From: Ampelocalamus luodianensis
Taxonomy: Eukaryota > Streptophyta > Magnoliopsida > Poales > Poaceae
Assembly: GCA_036346255.1 (NCBI GenBank)
Contig: CM070636.1
Span: forward strand, 31,255,539-31,319,538
Length of the DNA stretch: 64,000 nucleotides
Direction of reading: 5' to 3'
Position numbers and translations under genes: made by a program. A model generated the notes under the pieces. That model was not told the origin of the DNA, searched no databases, and was given only the letters and a program-made list of their open reading frames with translations. Shown here in pieces: positions 46,783-59,330 of this stretch; the stretch's first letter is position 1; every line of letters starts with the position of its first letter.

Positions 46783-47410
46783 ATCTCTCACTTGCACTAG
46801 AGTCAATCGTACAGGTATTGAATACCCATAGCTCTTATGTGCGCCTCATGCTTAGGTTGCGGGAGAGGCTTTGTCAACGGATCAGCAATATTCAAATCTA
46901 TGTGCACTTTGCATATCTTCACATCACCTCTTTTAACAATCTTACGAATGATGTGATATCGTCGAAGTATGTATTTGGACTTTTGATATGATCTAGGCTC
47001 CTTAGCTTGTGCAATGGCTCCACTATTATCATAATAGAGATCCACTGTACTAGAAGCACTCGAAACCACACTCAGTTCATTAATGAACTTTCTAATCCAT
47101 ACGACCTCTTTTATAGCTTCCGAAGCGGCAATGTGCTCAACCTCTGTTGTAGAATTAGCTATCGTTCCTTGCTTGGAACTTTTCCAGCTCACTGCTCCTC
47201 CATTCAAACAAAACACAAACCTAGACTGCGATCTGTAGTCATCCTTGTCGGTTTGGAAACTAGCATCGGTGTAACCATTTACGACCAGCTCTTCCTCACT
47301 ACCAAATACAATGAATGCATCTTAAGTCCTTCTTAAGTACTTAAGGATATTCTTGACTGCTATCCAGTGACCTTTACCTGGATCTGACTGACTAATCAAG
47401 AACTCACATT
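46783..47410 (-). pseudogene. Ty1-copia polyprotein C-terminus (RNase H)
   Basis: On the minus strand, KNILKYLRRT, then (after a stop) LVVNGYTDASFQTDKDDYRS, AVSWKSSKQGTIANSTTEVE, LYYDNSGAIAQ and IADPLTKPLPQPKHEAHIR are the ordered RNase H and terminal motifs of copia pol. There is one in-frame stop near 47322. Upstream pol is missing because homology stops at about 47410, so this is the 3' end of a truncated element with its LTR. RNase H removes template RNA during reverse transcription; this copy is dead. Confidence 0.88.
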
Positions 47411-47439
47411 TTTAACTCTAGCATAGCAATTATAAAATG

Positions 47440-47620
47440 GCATATTTTGAAATATGTTACTCCTCAGTTTGTGGTTTTGAAATATGCCACTCCTCAGTTT
47501 TTTCTTTGAAATATGTCACTTCTCTGTACAAAGAAGAGTGGCATATTTCAAAGAAAAAAACTAAGGAGTGGCATATTTCAAAACCACAAACTGAGGAGTG
47601 ACACATTTCAAAATTCACCA
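47440..47620. repeat. Near-perfect hairpin built from a 30-bp unit
   Basis: Each arm contains three copies of a roughly 30-bp unit, ttgaaatatgccactcctca plus a variable tail. The left arm (47444-47528) is mirrored by the right (47531-47618) almost without loop. Adjacent to, and possibly inserted between, the copia fragment and a hAT fragment. Probably a foldback MITE; target duplication not identified. Confidence 0.8.
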
Positions 47621-47624
47621 TAAA

Positions 47625-47858
47625 ATTGTTTACAAGCTTCTTAAATTAGTGTTGATTCTTCTGGCAGCAACTGCTAGTGTTGATAGAGTATTTTCTTCAA
47701 TAAATTATGTGGAGAATAAGCTAAGGAATAGGATGAGGAAGCAATAATTGACTGATTTCTTGGTTACATTTTTTGAGCGAGAATTTTTTGTGCAAGTTAA
47801 AGATGATGACATCATATCTGGCTTCCAATCTATGAAGGAACGTCAAGTTAAATTGTAA
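47625..47858 (+). pseudogene. hAT-family transposase C-terminus (dimerisation region)
   Basis: The frame reads KLLKLVLILLAATASVDRVF, SSINYVENKLRNRM, then an in-frame stop at about 47746, then LTDFLVTFFEREFFVQVKDD and FQSMKERQVKL with a terminal stop at 47858. ATASVDRVFS is the hallmark of the hAT C-terminal dimerisation domain, and the tail resembles TTF-type-zinc-finger hAT proteins of plants. Only about 75 residues remain. Non-functional fragment. Confidence 0.75.
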
Positions 47859-48069
47859 TTTTCTTAATTATTTTGTAATTCTTTTAACTTATTTGAGATA
47901 TTGTCACTAGTATGAACAATTTGTACTTTGTTTTTTTATATTGTGAACATTTATGTTTTACATTGAAACAACATTTTTGTAACTCTGAAACACTCATCGA
48001 TCCTAGAAATCCCGGATCTGGCACTGCTAAAATGTCACGTATTTTTAAATAGAGTAACCATCAAGTTTC
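47859..48069. other. Intergenic, nothing recognised
   Basis: AT-rich spacer between the hAT fragment and the F-box fragment. No supported feature. Confidence 0.4.
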
Positions 48070-48385
48070 AGATCATGCCATCAGAGGATGGTGAGCTCGG
48101 CGTTGCCGTTTCGTCTGGAAAAACAACCCAATTATGGGAGAAGAAGGCCAGTTCAGGCACATGGGTGCTGCGGAAAACCGTACAACTAGACAAGCTCCTC
48201 GCGTTGGGACCGGGGGATGAGAGTGATACCGGGCTTTGATGAGGATGAAAGTGTGATCTTGATATCAAACCATACTGATGTCTTCATGGTTTACCTTGAG
48301 TCGATGGAGGTTAAGAAACATTTTAGCGGCAATCTTCTCTCTGTTTATCATCCATAAACAAGTTTCTATACCACAGGTAGTAGCT
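48070..48385 (+). pseudogene. F-box/DUF295-like gene 3' fragment
   Basis: Translation gives MPSEDGELGVAVSSGKTTQL and WEKKASSGTWVLRKTVQLDK, then in the next frame IPGFDEDESVILISNHTDVF and MVYLESMEVKK ending near YHP, TSFYTTG. These are the C-terminal motifs of the grass F-box family also seen at 10776-11795. One frameshift (about 48228) and one stop are present. The F-box itself and the middle are missing. Family call rests on motif recognition. Confidence 0.6.
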
Positions 48386-48628
48386 CATCTTGATTTTGCA
48401 TGAATAACAGTTCTCTTTTTACGTCGAACCAAGCTAGTCCTGTGATCAGTCGCTAGCTCACACAGTACAATATCGATGAATATCATATCCATATATGCGA
48501 ATAAAGATAATAAATAAGGGTAAATAGACCACGAGGTAGAAGTCTAACATCATGGCCGGGAAGGCCAATTCAAATGAAGTCTTGAACCGGAAAATATAAA
48601 TAGCTGTGGTGACCTTTAGGATATGCCC
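48386..48628. other. Intergenic, nothing recognised
   Basis: AT-rich sequence before the LTR at 48629. No gene or repeat boundary seen. Confidence 0.4.
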
Positions 48629-50293
48629 TGTAACATCCCAAATCTTGGTTTATGTTTCAAATGTAAGAAAATGTGAAGAAATTAAAACTTTTCTTACATC
48701 TTGTTGTTGTTTGAATATTCTGAAAATTCTTACAAAGGAATTATGGAACTTCAAAACCACAAGCTTCTTTTAACCTAAGTCTTGACCCTTTGAAACTTTT
48801 CTGGGTAATCTTGTGATCATCCTTTGAAAATATTTTTCCTTGGTTCTAGGGCTTCTCTGTAACTCCTCTGAAATTTTTCATAATTTTCAGAAATTATTTG
48901 AATATTTTAAGAGGCCAGTCAAACCAGTTTGACTCTAGGTCAAACCCTAGATTAGTACCTTGAGAAAATTTTGGAGAACAATTCTTTGCATAAAAACCTC
49001 TGAAAAATTTATACAAGGTCAATCCTGGAGTTGGGCACCTCCTGTAAAAATTTTGGAATTTTTGGAGTTGTGTATATTCATTTAAAAATTCCTCAAAGTT
49101 TCAGCCTTTATCTCAAACCCTAGTCGAAGTTACTGTTTGGGTTTGAGTCGGACTCGAGCTCGTGGTTGAACCCAACCACCTAAACGTACTCGGGCTCATT
49201 CAAAAGGGCGCTTTCCTTTTCAACTGCTGGATTCCTTTTCAACCGCCCAAATCTAAGTGAACGTTCAGACCGCCCGAGAGTGCGCTTCAATCTGAGCCGT
49301 TTATTTTTTATCGGACCGCCAAGATTACTTTGAACGATCGAGTCCTCCAAGCGTTACTTTTAATCTGGGTCATCAATTTCTGATCCAACCATCAAAGTGT
49401 TCCGACCCTATCCTTTTGACTCAGCCCAACCCTCTCGTTCACTTTAGACTCAAGCCACCTTTGTTTCTGTTGTTGATAGGTGGGCCCTCGCCGAACCTAG
49501 TCATCTTCTTCCTCTGGCTCGCGCGCATGGTACAGAGCAGGGCATGGGAGAGAGCTCCTTTTTCCACCCTCGTGCGTCACCTTCAATGGCTCCTAGCCCT
49601 TGGTTTTCTGCACCGTCTGTGCTTTCGCCCTCAAAGTCGCGTTCTCAACTGCTCTCGTCGTCTCAAGCTCGTCCTTGGTGAGCTTTAGGCCGTGTCCACC
49701 ATTAAGGCTTGTACTTACTTAACCTCTGCCCTCCGGCTATAAAAAGGCCTTGAGCTCCTCCTTGTGTTCCTTTACAGCACCCCTTAGCTTCCTCTCTGTT
49801 GTTGAGCTCAAATTCCAGAGAAACCTCCAAATCGCCATTATTGGCCGATAAGGTCCTTCATCGTCGCGGTGTTTCAGTGGTTCTTTTGCCCATCTCCTCG
49901 CGTTACTTTGCGCCCATCATCACCTTAATCATTTCTCCTAACTCAATTTTAGATTGCCTTTACAGGAATCATCAAATTTGGGTTTTGTTCCTTTTCGGCC
50001 GAAGTTCATCCCTTTCTTCCTCAACTCCGGTAAGGACCTCCTCTCTTCAATTGCTTGCTCATGAACCATCTCTGAGCCTTAGTGAAGCTATCCTTACCTT
50101 TCTTTCATCTTCATTTTGCTCAGGCCGCCATTTCCTCGTTGTTTTCCTCAGCGCCGATACTGGCTTTTGTTGCCAAAGCTCCTCCGGCCATCTCCTAACC
50201 TCTCCTGTGCTTAGGTAACTCCCTGGTAGTCCCTAGTTGCTTGGGCACCCACTTCCTTAGACAATGCGGAGCTTTTGTCGCTTTTGCACTTTT
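48629..50293 (+). mobile_element. Long LTR, TGTAACATCCC family, interrupted
   Basis: Starts TGTAACATCCCAAATCTTGG and follows the reverse complement of the solo LTR from 34668 and the sequence from 1 onward. It stops at 50293 where another LTR begins, so its remainder would lie beyond the window. No coding capacity. Confidence 0.8.
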
Positions 50294-52217
50294 TGTAACA
50301 GCCCAATTTTCAAATTCATTATAAATTAAAATTTATTTAAAGTTTTGTGGAATTTTCTAAAATTTTAAAAGCTTTTTATAAATATTTTAAAGCCAAAACA
50401 AATTTATTTACAAAATTAAAAGCCAACATAAAGTTGGAAATAATTTTATTAAGTCCAGAATGAGTTTGGAAATTTCTGTGAATTTTTCCATAATTTTAGA
50501 AAGTATTTTGCTATTTTCTAAAACTTATATGAATGTGAAATTTAAACAAATAGAAAATCAAAGAAAATCTAAATCGGCTTTGGTAGAAACTTAAAGCTCG
50601 GCCCAAAACCCCTCGCGCGTGCGGCCCACTCCAGCCCACACGCCCGCGTCGCCTCTCACCCTCTCCCACCGTCCGATTAAAATCGGACGGCTGCCAATCA
50701 TCCACGTCTCTCTCTCGTTCTTTCCCTTCTCCGCCGTTGGATTAGCATCCAACAGCCGCCACGCCGCTTTCCTCCACGTCACCCGGCCTGATTTCTGCCG
50801 TTGGATCAAAATCCAAAGGCCGCGTTCTTTCTTCCTCCTCCCCTCTTCTCCGCGGCGTCTCGCGAAACCGCCATAAGACCAGTCAATGAAGTTAGAGTTC
50901 CCGCACTCTGCTCACCCACTCCTCGTGGTCGTGCGCAGCGGCTCGCCACCTCCCGCGCCTCCACTCCTCCTCGTTCCCCTCTTCTCGCGCACGTACTAGC
51001 GAAACATTGCGCGCGCCGCAACCGCCGCCACGCCCCACGTCGCCCGCCATTCGGACCTCCTCTCGCCTATAAAGGGAGCCCGGCGCCTCCCTTCACTCAA
51101 CCCGACGCCCCTCTCCTCTCCTCTCTCGCAATCCGGTTTCGTCGCGCGCAAGCCGCAAGCTGTCGCCGCCGTGATTTCGCCGCCGTCGTTGAAGCTTCGT
51201 CCCCGCCGACGCCTCCATCGTCATCGCCGCCTCCCCGCGATCCCGGTGCGCGCACCCACTCCACCGGAGAATCGCCGGAACCCCTGTTTCGTCGACGACC
51301 GTACCTGCGCCGCCGCCTTCTCCACGCCGCCGGCCGCCTCCGACCTCCTCTCGACGTGTGGGTGAGCGCATCATGTTCACCATCTTCCCTCTCTGTTGGT
51401 ATCTTGGCTGGACACCGCCGTGCACCTGCAGCGGCGACCTTGGTCCTGCGCGGCGCCGTCCTCGCCGGCGTGGCATTGCCACCTAGGCACCACCTCACCG
51501 CCTCTGCGGCATGGCGCCTGAGTGGCGCCGATCACGCACGCGTCGCGCGCCGCTGGGTGATCCACCACACCCGGGTCCACTCGGCTCGGTAGACCCAGTC
51601 TGGTGGCGAGTCACCGACACGAGGCCCACCTGCCGAATTAGTTTTAATTCTTTTAAATTCGAAATTACATTCTTTGGCGTCGGCATTGCGCAATAAATAG
51701 ATTTTCGATGAAGAATAATTCGGGAAATTCAATTAAATTTCAGAATTAGGTTTAAAACTTCTAAAATTCATAACTTTTGCATATGAACTCCAAATTGAGT
51801 GATTCAAATTGCAAAATTTATATAAAATTATAATCTAGCTAACTAAACAAAAATATTTCAATTTGGAGTTAATTTGAACTATGTTTTTGAATTTATTTGA
51901 ATTTGAATATTGAATTTATCGTATTTTCGTGTATAGAATTCGACGACTCCGGAGAGTTCGATCAAACTGAAGATTTAGAATTCCAAGACATCGACCAAGG
52001 CAAGTTACACCATTGACCATATTGCCCACAGTATTTTAAGTTATTTTCAGTTTTTAAATTCTTTATCGCATGCATATGTTGTTATAAATATTTTAATATC
52101 CTGTTTTACATATAGTTAATTCCGTGTGTTATTGTATGGCTAATTTGAATGTTGTATCTGACTACCTTGATACCATAGTCAAGATATTACCAAAATTAAA
52201 TATATGCTTAGCCAAGC
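50294..52217 (+). mobile_element. 5' LTR of gypsy element B, part 1
   Basis: Starts TGTAACAGCCCAATTTTC. A CG-rich block (50600-51600) contains ctataaaggg at 51067, a good TATA candidate. Open frames here (up to 263 residues) are compositional. It is interrupted at 52217 by element A and resumes at 60359. Confidence 0.8.
51060..51080 (+). promoter_or_regulatory. Candidate LTR promoter TATA box
   Basis: CTATAAAGGGAGCCC follows a CG-rich segment roughly 770 bases into the LTR of element B. Composition and position fit the U3 promoter, but nothing shows where transcription starts. Confidence 0.45.
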
Positions 52218-53233
52218 TGATGAGGGCATCCCTAACACTTATACATCTTTCCCTATTGGTGGTCATACACATCTTGGTGGGCGCCATACGTGGCGCTACA
52301 AATAATTCAAGTGCGAGTGCGTATTGGTCCACCGACGAGCAAGAGCTAAACTTCTAAATCAACAGGTGCTTTTGTTTCTTAATGAATCTTCTATTGTCAT
52401 TGATGAGAATTGGGTATTACCTCATGCAAATGTTTTGTGCATTCTCGGTTTGAACATTGTGAAGCCTTTGGAACCAAGAGGAGGCGAGTCAAAGCAATGG
52501 AGGAGAAGCTCACGTGGGTCAACCAAGGAGAAAAGCCCAAGAATTCAAGCCCAATTCGGATCTTCCACAAGTGCAACGAAATTCATCTCGGAATCAACTT
52601 AGAATTCAATTCGGATTCGGTTCGGGACAGCCAACAGGGCTGTAATAAAAAACCATAACTTTTGCATACTGAGTCCGATTGGGGTGTTCTTGGACTTGTT
52701 TGTAAGCTTATTCAAGGCCCACACAATGGTTTTGGCCCCACTTGAAGACTTACGGTCGCGCCGCTATGGCGAAACAATGTAGCAGACTTAAGTTAGGTTT
52801 TCCTTTTTGTGTGTTTTTAGGTCTTAGCGAGTTAGAGTTTGATTCGGCATGTGTGGCGGCCCTAGGCCGTGCGTGAGTCGTGGAGGCGCCTTAAATACCC
52901 TTGCCCTCCTTGTATCCATGAGACCAGTTTATTCATAAGATTGAAACATAGCTATTGCTTGTTCTTTCGACCCGAGTTCATGCGAGGACTTTGAGAGAGG
53001 ACTAGGCGATCAATTGTTCGTTACGCAATTCAAGGTCAAGCCGTCGTTCCATTGGGAATCGGGGACTTGGCGTTAAATCGTTCGTGGTCTCGCGACGAAC
53101 AACTACCGGTGTGTTGTGGGCGTATTCGAAGAGTTGAGGGTTCGTGCATTGGCGCGAGTGTTACTAGCGACATCGTCTACTTCACATCAACTATCCACGG
53201 TTTCTCACGAGAAGATCGGGCCTCCCCGTATCA
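52218..53233 (+). mobile_element. 5' LTR of gypsy element A
   Basis: Starts TGATGAGGGCATCCC, ends CCCCGTATCA; 1016 bp. Left flank caagc (52213-52217) duplicates 60354-60358. It is followed by TGTGGTATCAGATTC, an initiator-tRNA-Met-type primer site at 53234. Confidence 0.95.
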
Positions 53234-54653
53234 TGTGGTATCAGATTCTAGGTTTACTCGGTGAGAACTTCTTTACCGTAGTTAGATTCGTTTTCTTTCC
53301 TATCGTACAATAAACCAAAATTGCGATACCAAAACCGTAGTTTAATCTGTTATTTCTTGTGCGTTTAGTTAAGTTTTCATCCATTAGAGTTTTGTTTTAG
53401 TGCTGATCCTTATGTTTCCATTGCGTAGCTTAATCTTTATCAAAAAAATTTCTTGATTGAACTCCCTCAATTAGCACCCAAAACCATCATCCGATCTGTC
53501 AGTGCATTTGTCTTGCCGGCTGTCCAGAGACAGTGTTGTTTCCTATCCGAACTCCTTGGTGGGACTAGAGTCCTAATCAACCTCTAGCTCAAACACAATC
53601 CGAGTCCAATTGCTCCATCTTGAGTTTGGCCACTACATCATAGCCGTAGAACCACATTTGGTGTCCTTTTATATCCTTTCATCTTGAGACTAGCTATTGA
53701 TATTGCACCTAGGGTGCTCATTCAAGTTGATTACGTTGCTATTTTGTGAGGTTTGCGCAGTTCCACGGGGAGCAAAGCGAGAGGAAAGAAGGAAAAGGCA
53801 GCGCATATAGAAAGAGCGCGGCATAAAAACCGCTAACTTTGCATCGACCTCCGATTGGAGCATTTCTTGATCCGTTGGAAAGAAGCGGGAAAATAGAGCC
53901 AAAAAGAAGAAGTGCAGGAAATGCGGGGTTTTACATCGCGTAAGCCACCAGAGCTGCGTGTGCGGAAAACGACCCCAAAAGGTCGTTTAGGGACTCAAAG
54001 CGGGCCATAAGCGAGAAAATTCGATTTCTCATTTCGCTCAAAATTGTGAGCCCCTCTGCGGTGATTCTAAGGTACCTGTGACAACGACATCCCTTTTGAG
54101 TTGATCGCGCATACTTTTAGCTACTACGATGCAGGGTCATCTTTTTAGCTTGTGTTTTCAATTTTGATTGAGCAATCTTGTGCCCTAGTATATTCCTTTG
54201 CAATTGGCTAGCGTCTATCCCGTGCTTGGTGCAAAAGCAGTGGTTTCATCTCTTTTACGCTTTCGCTAGCTCGGTCCTTTGTTTGCATTAAGTCTCATTT
54301 ATCTTTGCGTGTGCGTTCATACACTTAGCAAACTTTGTTGGATCGGCACATAGGCAAAATACTCTAGCTTGGATCATTACTTAGCTTTACAATACCTTGA
54401 ATATCAGTTGCATAGGATATACACATACCTGTCCAAGCTCCACCTACACCCGTTTGTGTACTCCCTTGCTCTTGGTTACGCTCCTACATTCACCGGGTTA
54501 AGGTCGTTCGTTGTCTGGCTGTCGTTTGCCGTCCTTGATTCACTTTGGAGCAGTAAGCTTGTCTTGTTTCGGGGCGGTGAGTTGCGAGCATAGTGGCGAG
54601 CTTTTGTTTTACTAACCCGATATAACCTCGTTTCTTGTTTGTGAGTTGTTACT
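53234..54653 (+). other. Leader of gypsy element A
   Basis: Primer-binding site, then about 1.4 kb without a recognised protein before the gag start. Contains tggagc-type and other short repeats only. Long untranslated leaders are usual in this type of element. Confidence 0.6.
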
Positions 54654-57600
54654 ATGTCGGTCACGAGGAGGATCCACCTAATCCGGGCGCGGTTCGTGGG
54701 CGAGTACACTCGGTTGCGCGAGATGCTACAAAAACAACTTCAAGATGGTGACAATGGCGTGCGCGATGAACTCGGCGAAGTTGGTGGGTGAACACCCTCG
54801 GGAGGAGGTCACACAATGCGTCGACCATCAACAATAACTTCCCGGAGCTACGCGCCATGTTAGCTCAACACAATCTACGTGGGGTGCGCAAGGTGATGAC
54901 ACAGTGTGCGGCCCTCGGCCGTTTTGCACAATGAGGCCGAGGATGGCGTGCTATTCGTGTGGATGAGGGCGGCGGCGGCGGCGCGTCGCATGGCGGTGCC
55001 GTAAGCGTCGGGATGGCGGCGCGGCACGCCTCAAGCTCATGGGCGTGGCGAGAACAGCGGCGGCGGTGGGCGCACCACGGGGTGTCCACGGAGGAGGTGT
55101 GCATCGTGCACCTCGTAGCATGGTGATGAGGTCGAGCAATGGGATGACGATTTCCTGCGTTGGCGACTCGATGACCGACGAGCGCCACCATCGCAACAAC
55201 GTGTAGCATCGACACGGCGGCGCGAGCGATTTTGTCGCTAAGCCCAAATTTACTCTTCCTATATTTTGGTGAGTACGGATGTGGAGCAATACCTCACTTG
55301 GGAGGAGGCGAAGGTGGATAAGTTGTTTCGAATGAACAACTATTCCAATGAGAAGAAGCATTGCTTGCTTCCAATGGCTTGGATGATTATGCTACACATT
55401 GGTGGGAGCGATTCATTAAATAGCGCATGGGCGCCATGAGTTGCCGATTATCACAGGGAGCGGATGAAGCGACATTTGCGGGCACGCTTTGTACCTCGCC
55501 ACTACAAGCGCTCACTATTTGAGAAGTTGTGAGTGCGACAAGGTATGAGGTCAATTGATGAATATCATAAGGAGATGGAAACTATCATGATACATGCGGA
55601 TGTCGCGAGAATGAAGAAACGAGACCATGGCAAGATTTCTAGGCGGCATGAATCATCTTTGTCAGCGCATTGTCAATCACCATCCCTATAATGATATGAT
55701 TGAGTTCTTTGCACCAAGCACGCGGCCGGCGACAAGTGATTGAAGATGCGGTTCATTGCCGTTCCGTCCTTGGCCGATCCGGAGACAGCCATATAACAAC
55801 AACCCGGCCAAACAAGAGCACTCGGCGGAAGCAATTCGGCAATGCGCGATTCCGCAAGTAAGAAGTGGAAGTACACGGCACGGTGCGTCGACTGCGGCGC
55901 CCGCTGCTAGTGCGACCTCGTCTATGGGGTCAACGGGGCGTTCACGTGACATCATTTGCCACAAGTGCAAGGGTGTTGGCCATTTGAAGGGCGCCCAAAT
56001 GTCGAACTATGCTTATCACGAGGATGGCGCTTATGTTTGACTAGTGATGACGAGTAAACGATGCGCAACGATCTTGCACCGATGGCGTAGAACAATGTGA
56101 GTGCGATCTTGAGTTTCCTAACAGCGGCGATATTCCATTGTTTGCGCCCAAGGTGCTTAGTGTGATGCCATCGCGTCCTCGAGCGGCGGTGCAATTTGTT
56201 TGGACTTGGCGAAGCTTGATAAGGGTAAGATGCGCAAAGTGATTATTGATGGCGGAAGTTGTCACAATTTGGCTAGCAGGATATGTGTCATAAGTTGGGT
56301 TTGAAGTACTTGCGCATCCACGTCCTTATCATGTGCAATGGTTGGCGACAAAGAAGAAGTGAAGGTGAACTATATGGTGCAGTGGCGTTTTCTATTGGGA
56401 AGTACACGACAACGTGTGGTGCGATGTTGTGCCTATGACGGTGTGTCACTTGCTCTTGGGGCGGCCATGGCAATATGACCGTTCTGCTTTGTTCATGATG
56501 GGCGTACAAATCGCTACACATTTCGATGGAATAATATGGATATCATCTTGAAGCCCCTTACACATAGCAGTTGTGAATTCTTCAATGCGAGAAAATTGAG
56601 ATGCATGTTGAGGCGCAAAGCGAGAGAAGAATTTAGTAATGTTAGCCACCAAATCGAAATGAGAGAATTCAGCGAAGATCCCAATTTGGTGCACTTTGTA
56701 CTATTGTACAAAGGCGCCTTGCTCGACTAACGACTTGTCTTCTCTTCCTAATGGTGTTGCTTGTGTTTTGCGGGACTTGACGTCTTTCCAAGCAGGTACC
56801 GGTGGGCTACCACCAATTCGTGGGATAGAGCATAAGATCGACTTGATTCGGGGCGTCATTGCCAACCGACCACCATGCGCACCAATCCAGAAACAAAGGA
56901 AATTCAGAAACAAGTACAAGAGCTTCTCTCCAAAGGGTATGTGCGTGAAAGCTTAAGCCCTTGTCTTTGTTCTGTTATTTTAGTTCCTAAGAAAGATGGT
57001 TCATGGCGTATGTGCGTAGATTGTCGGCGATTAATAATATCACAATTCGATATCGTCATCCTATACCTCGCTTAGATGATATGCTAGGCGAATTGAGTGG
57101 TGTTGTTATTTTTCTAAGATAGATTTGCTTGTGATGGTTACCATCAAATTAGGATGCATGAAGGGGATGAGTGGAAAACAGCATTTAAAACAAAATTTGG
57201 GTTGTATGAGTGGTTAGTCATGCCTTTTGGTTTAACTAATGCACCTAGTACATTCATGCGCTTAATGAATCATGTTTTAAAGCATTTGATTGGTAAATTT
57301 GTGGTTGTGTACTTTGATGATATTCGATTCTGATCATGAATTTGAACACATAGACCATCTTAGACAAGTTCTACAAGTTTTGCGTGAGGCTAGGTTATTC
57401 GGTAACTTAGAGAAGTGTACCTTTGCAAAGATCGTGTCATCTTTTGGGCTATGTTGTTTTACGCACGAGGAGTTGAAGTAGATGAGTCTAAAATTGAAGA
57501 GATTAAAATTGGCCAACTCCGTGAATGTAAGTCGATTAGGAGCTTTCATGGTCTCATTGGTTTTTATCGGCGCTTTGTGAAGGATTTTAGCACCATAGCT

Positions 57601-59330
57601 GCCTTTGAATGAACTTACTAAAAGGATGTTGAATTTGTGTGAGGGTAGCGCAAGACAATGCTTTTCTGAACTTAAGAAACACTTGGTGAAGCACCGTTGC
57701 TTGTTTTACTGATTTCACTAAAATTTTGAAATTGAGTGTGATGCTAGTGGATTGGGTATTGGCGGTGTTTTAATGCAGAGGGTAGACCGGTAGCTTATTT
57801 TAGTGAGAAGCTGAATGGTGCTCAATTGAATTATCCGGTCTATGACAAAGTGCTTTATGCTTTAGTGCGTGCGTTAGAAACTTGGCAACACTATTTATGG
57901 CCTAAAGAGTTTATTATTCATTCGATCATGAGGCATTAAAGTATTTAAAGGGCCAAGCAAACTGAACCGTAGACATGCCAAATGGGTGAATTCATTGAGT
58001 CGTTTCCTTACATTGTAAAATATAAGAAGGAAAGGAAAATGTGGTAGTTGATGCTCTCTCTAGGAAAAGTGTGCTTTTAACTCAATTAGAAGTGCAAGTT
58101 CTGGTTTAGAGAGTTTGCGTGATTTATATGCTCATGACCATGATTTTCCGTTCCTTATGCACATTGCAAAGCGGGAAAAGGCTGGGATAAATTTCACATC
58201 CATGATGGGTTTTGTTTCGCACTAACAAATTATGCGTTCGGACTCCTCCGTCGTTTGCTATTCTGCGGGAATCACATGCGGGTGGGTTGATGGGACATTT
58301 TGGGCGTGAGAAGGCGTTATCTATCTTTGACGATCACTTTTATTGGCCTAAGATGAGGCGAGATGTAGAGGTATGTGCAACGATGCATTACTTGCCTGGC
58401 GAAATCAAAATTGAATCCACACGGTTTGTATACCCCTCTACATGTTCCCAATGCACCATGGGAGGATATTAGTATGGATTTTGTTTTAGGATTACCTAGA
58501 ACTAAGAGGGAGTGATTACTGTTTTTGTCGTTGTGGATCGTTTTCAAAGATGGCACACTTTATTCCGTGCCACAAGAGCGACGATGCGTCGCATATTGCT
58601 AACTTGTTTTTGGGGAGATTGTGAGGCTACATGGCGTGCCACGCACTATTGTGTCGGATCGTGGCGTGAAGTTCATGAGCTACTTTTGGAAGACACTTTG
58701 GGAGTAAGCGGGGCGAAGTTGTTATTCGCCACGACTTGTCATCCCCAAGCGATGGTCAAGCGGAGGTGGTGAACCGCACACTTCGATGCTACTTGGACCA
58801 TGATCAAGAAGAATCTGCGCGAGTGGGAGGATTGTTTGCCGCACGTGGAATTAAACATAATCGGTCGTGCACTCCACTCTGTGATTGTGTCCTTTTGAGG
58901 TGGTGTATGGTTTCAAACCCTTTCGCGCTTGATTTGCTTGCCACTTCAAGTCAATACCGTGTTCATATGGAGGCATCCAAGCGGTGAGTATGTGAAGAAA
59001 TTGCATCTCAAAACAAAGAGGAGATAGAGCGCAAGGTCAAGTCCTATCTTTGAGAAGGCGAATAAGAAACGGAAGAAGATGATTTTCAACCGGTGATTTG
59101 GTTTGGGTGCACTACCGCAAGGATCGTTTTCGAGCGCATGCAAGTCTAAATTGATGCCACGAGGTAATGGACCTTTCAAGGTGCTTGCGAAGATCAACGA
59201 CAATGCCTACAAGATAGAGCTTTCGGCGATGACTATGGCGTGAGCTCTACTTTCAATGTCGCTGATTTATCACCTTTCTTTGGTGGTGATAATCCAGCGT
59301 CGAGGGCAACGCCTTTTCAAGAGGGGAGGA
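54654..59330 (+). pseudogene. Ty3-gypsy gag-pol of element A, many frameshifts
   Basis: The gag start at 54654 reads MSVTRRIHLIRARF, then breaks. Zinc knuckle ICHKCKGVGHLKG is near 55945, protease KVIIDGGSCHNLAS near 56235, RT with CSVILVPKKDGSWRMCVDC (56960-57020), FGLYEWLVMPFGLTNAPSTF (57195-57255) and VYFDDI (57307-57324). RNase H lies about 57690-58075. Integrase has HAGGLMGHFGREKAL, FYWPKMRRDVEVC, VPRTIVSDRGVKF and QAEVVNRTLR (58270-58790). The C-terminal KVLAKINDNAYKIELS (59178-59225) and VSSTFNVADLSPFF end just before the purine tract gaggggagga (59321-59330). The RT active-site aspartates are present. Nearly every break is a one- or few-base deletion. As given, the frame cannot be translated through. 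Confidence 0.9.

Noticed and set aside
50801..51592. 263-residue open frame, the second longest in the window
   Set aside because: It lies in the CG-rich part of an LTR, is rich in Pro, Arg, Ala and Ser with no domain, and overlaps equally long frames on the other strand.
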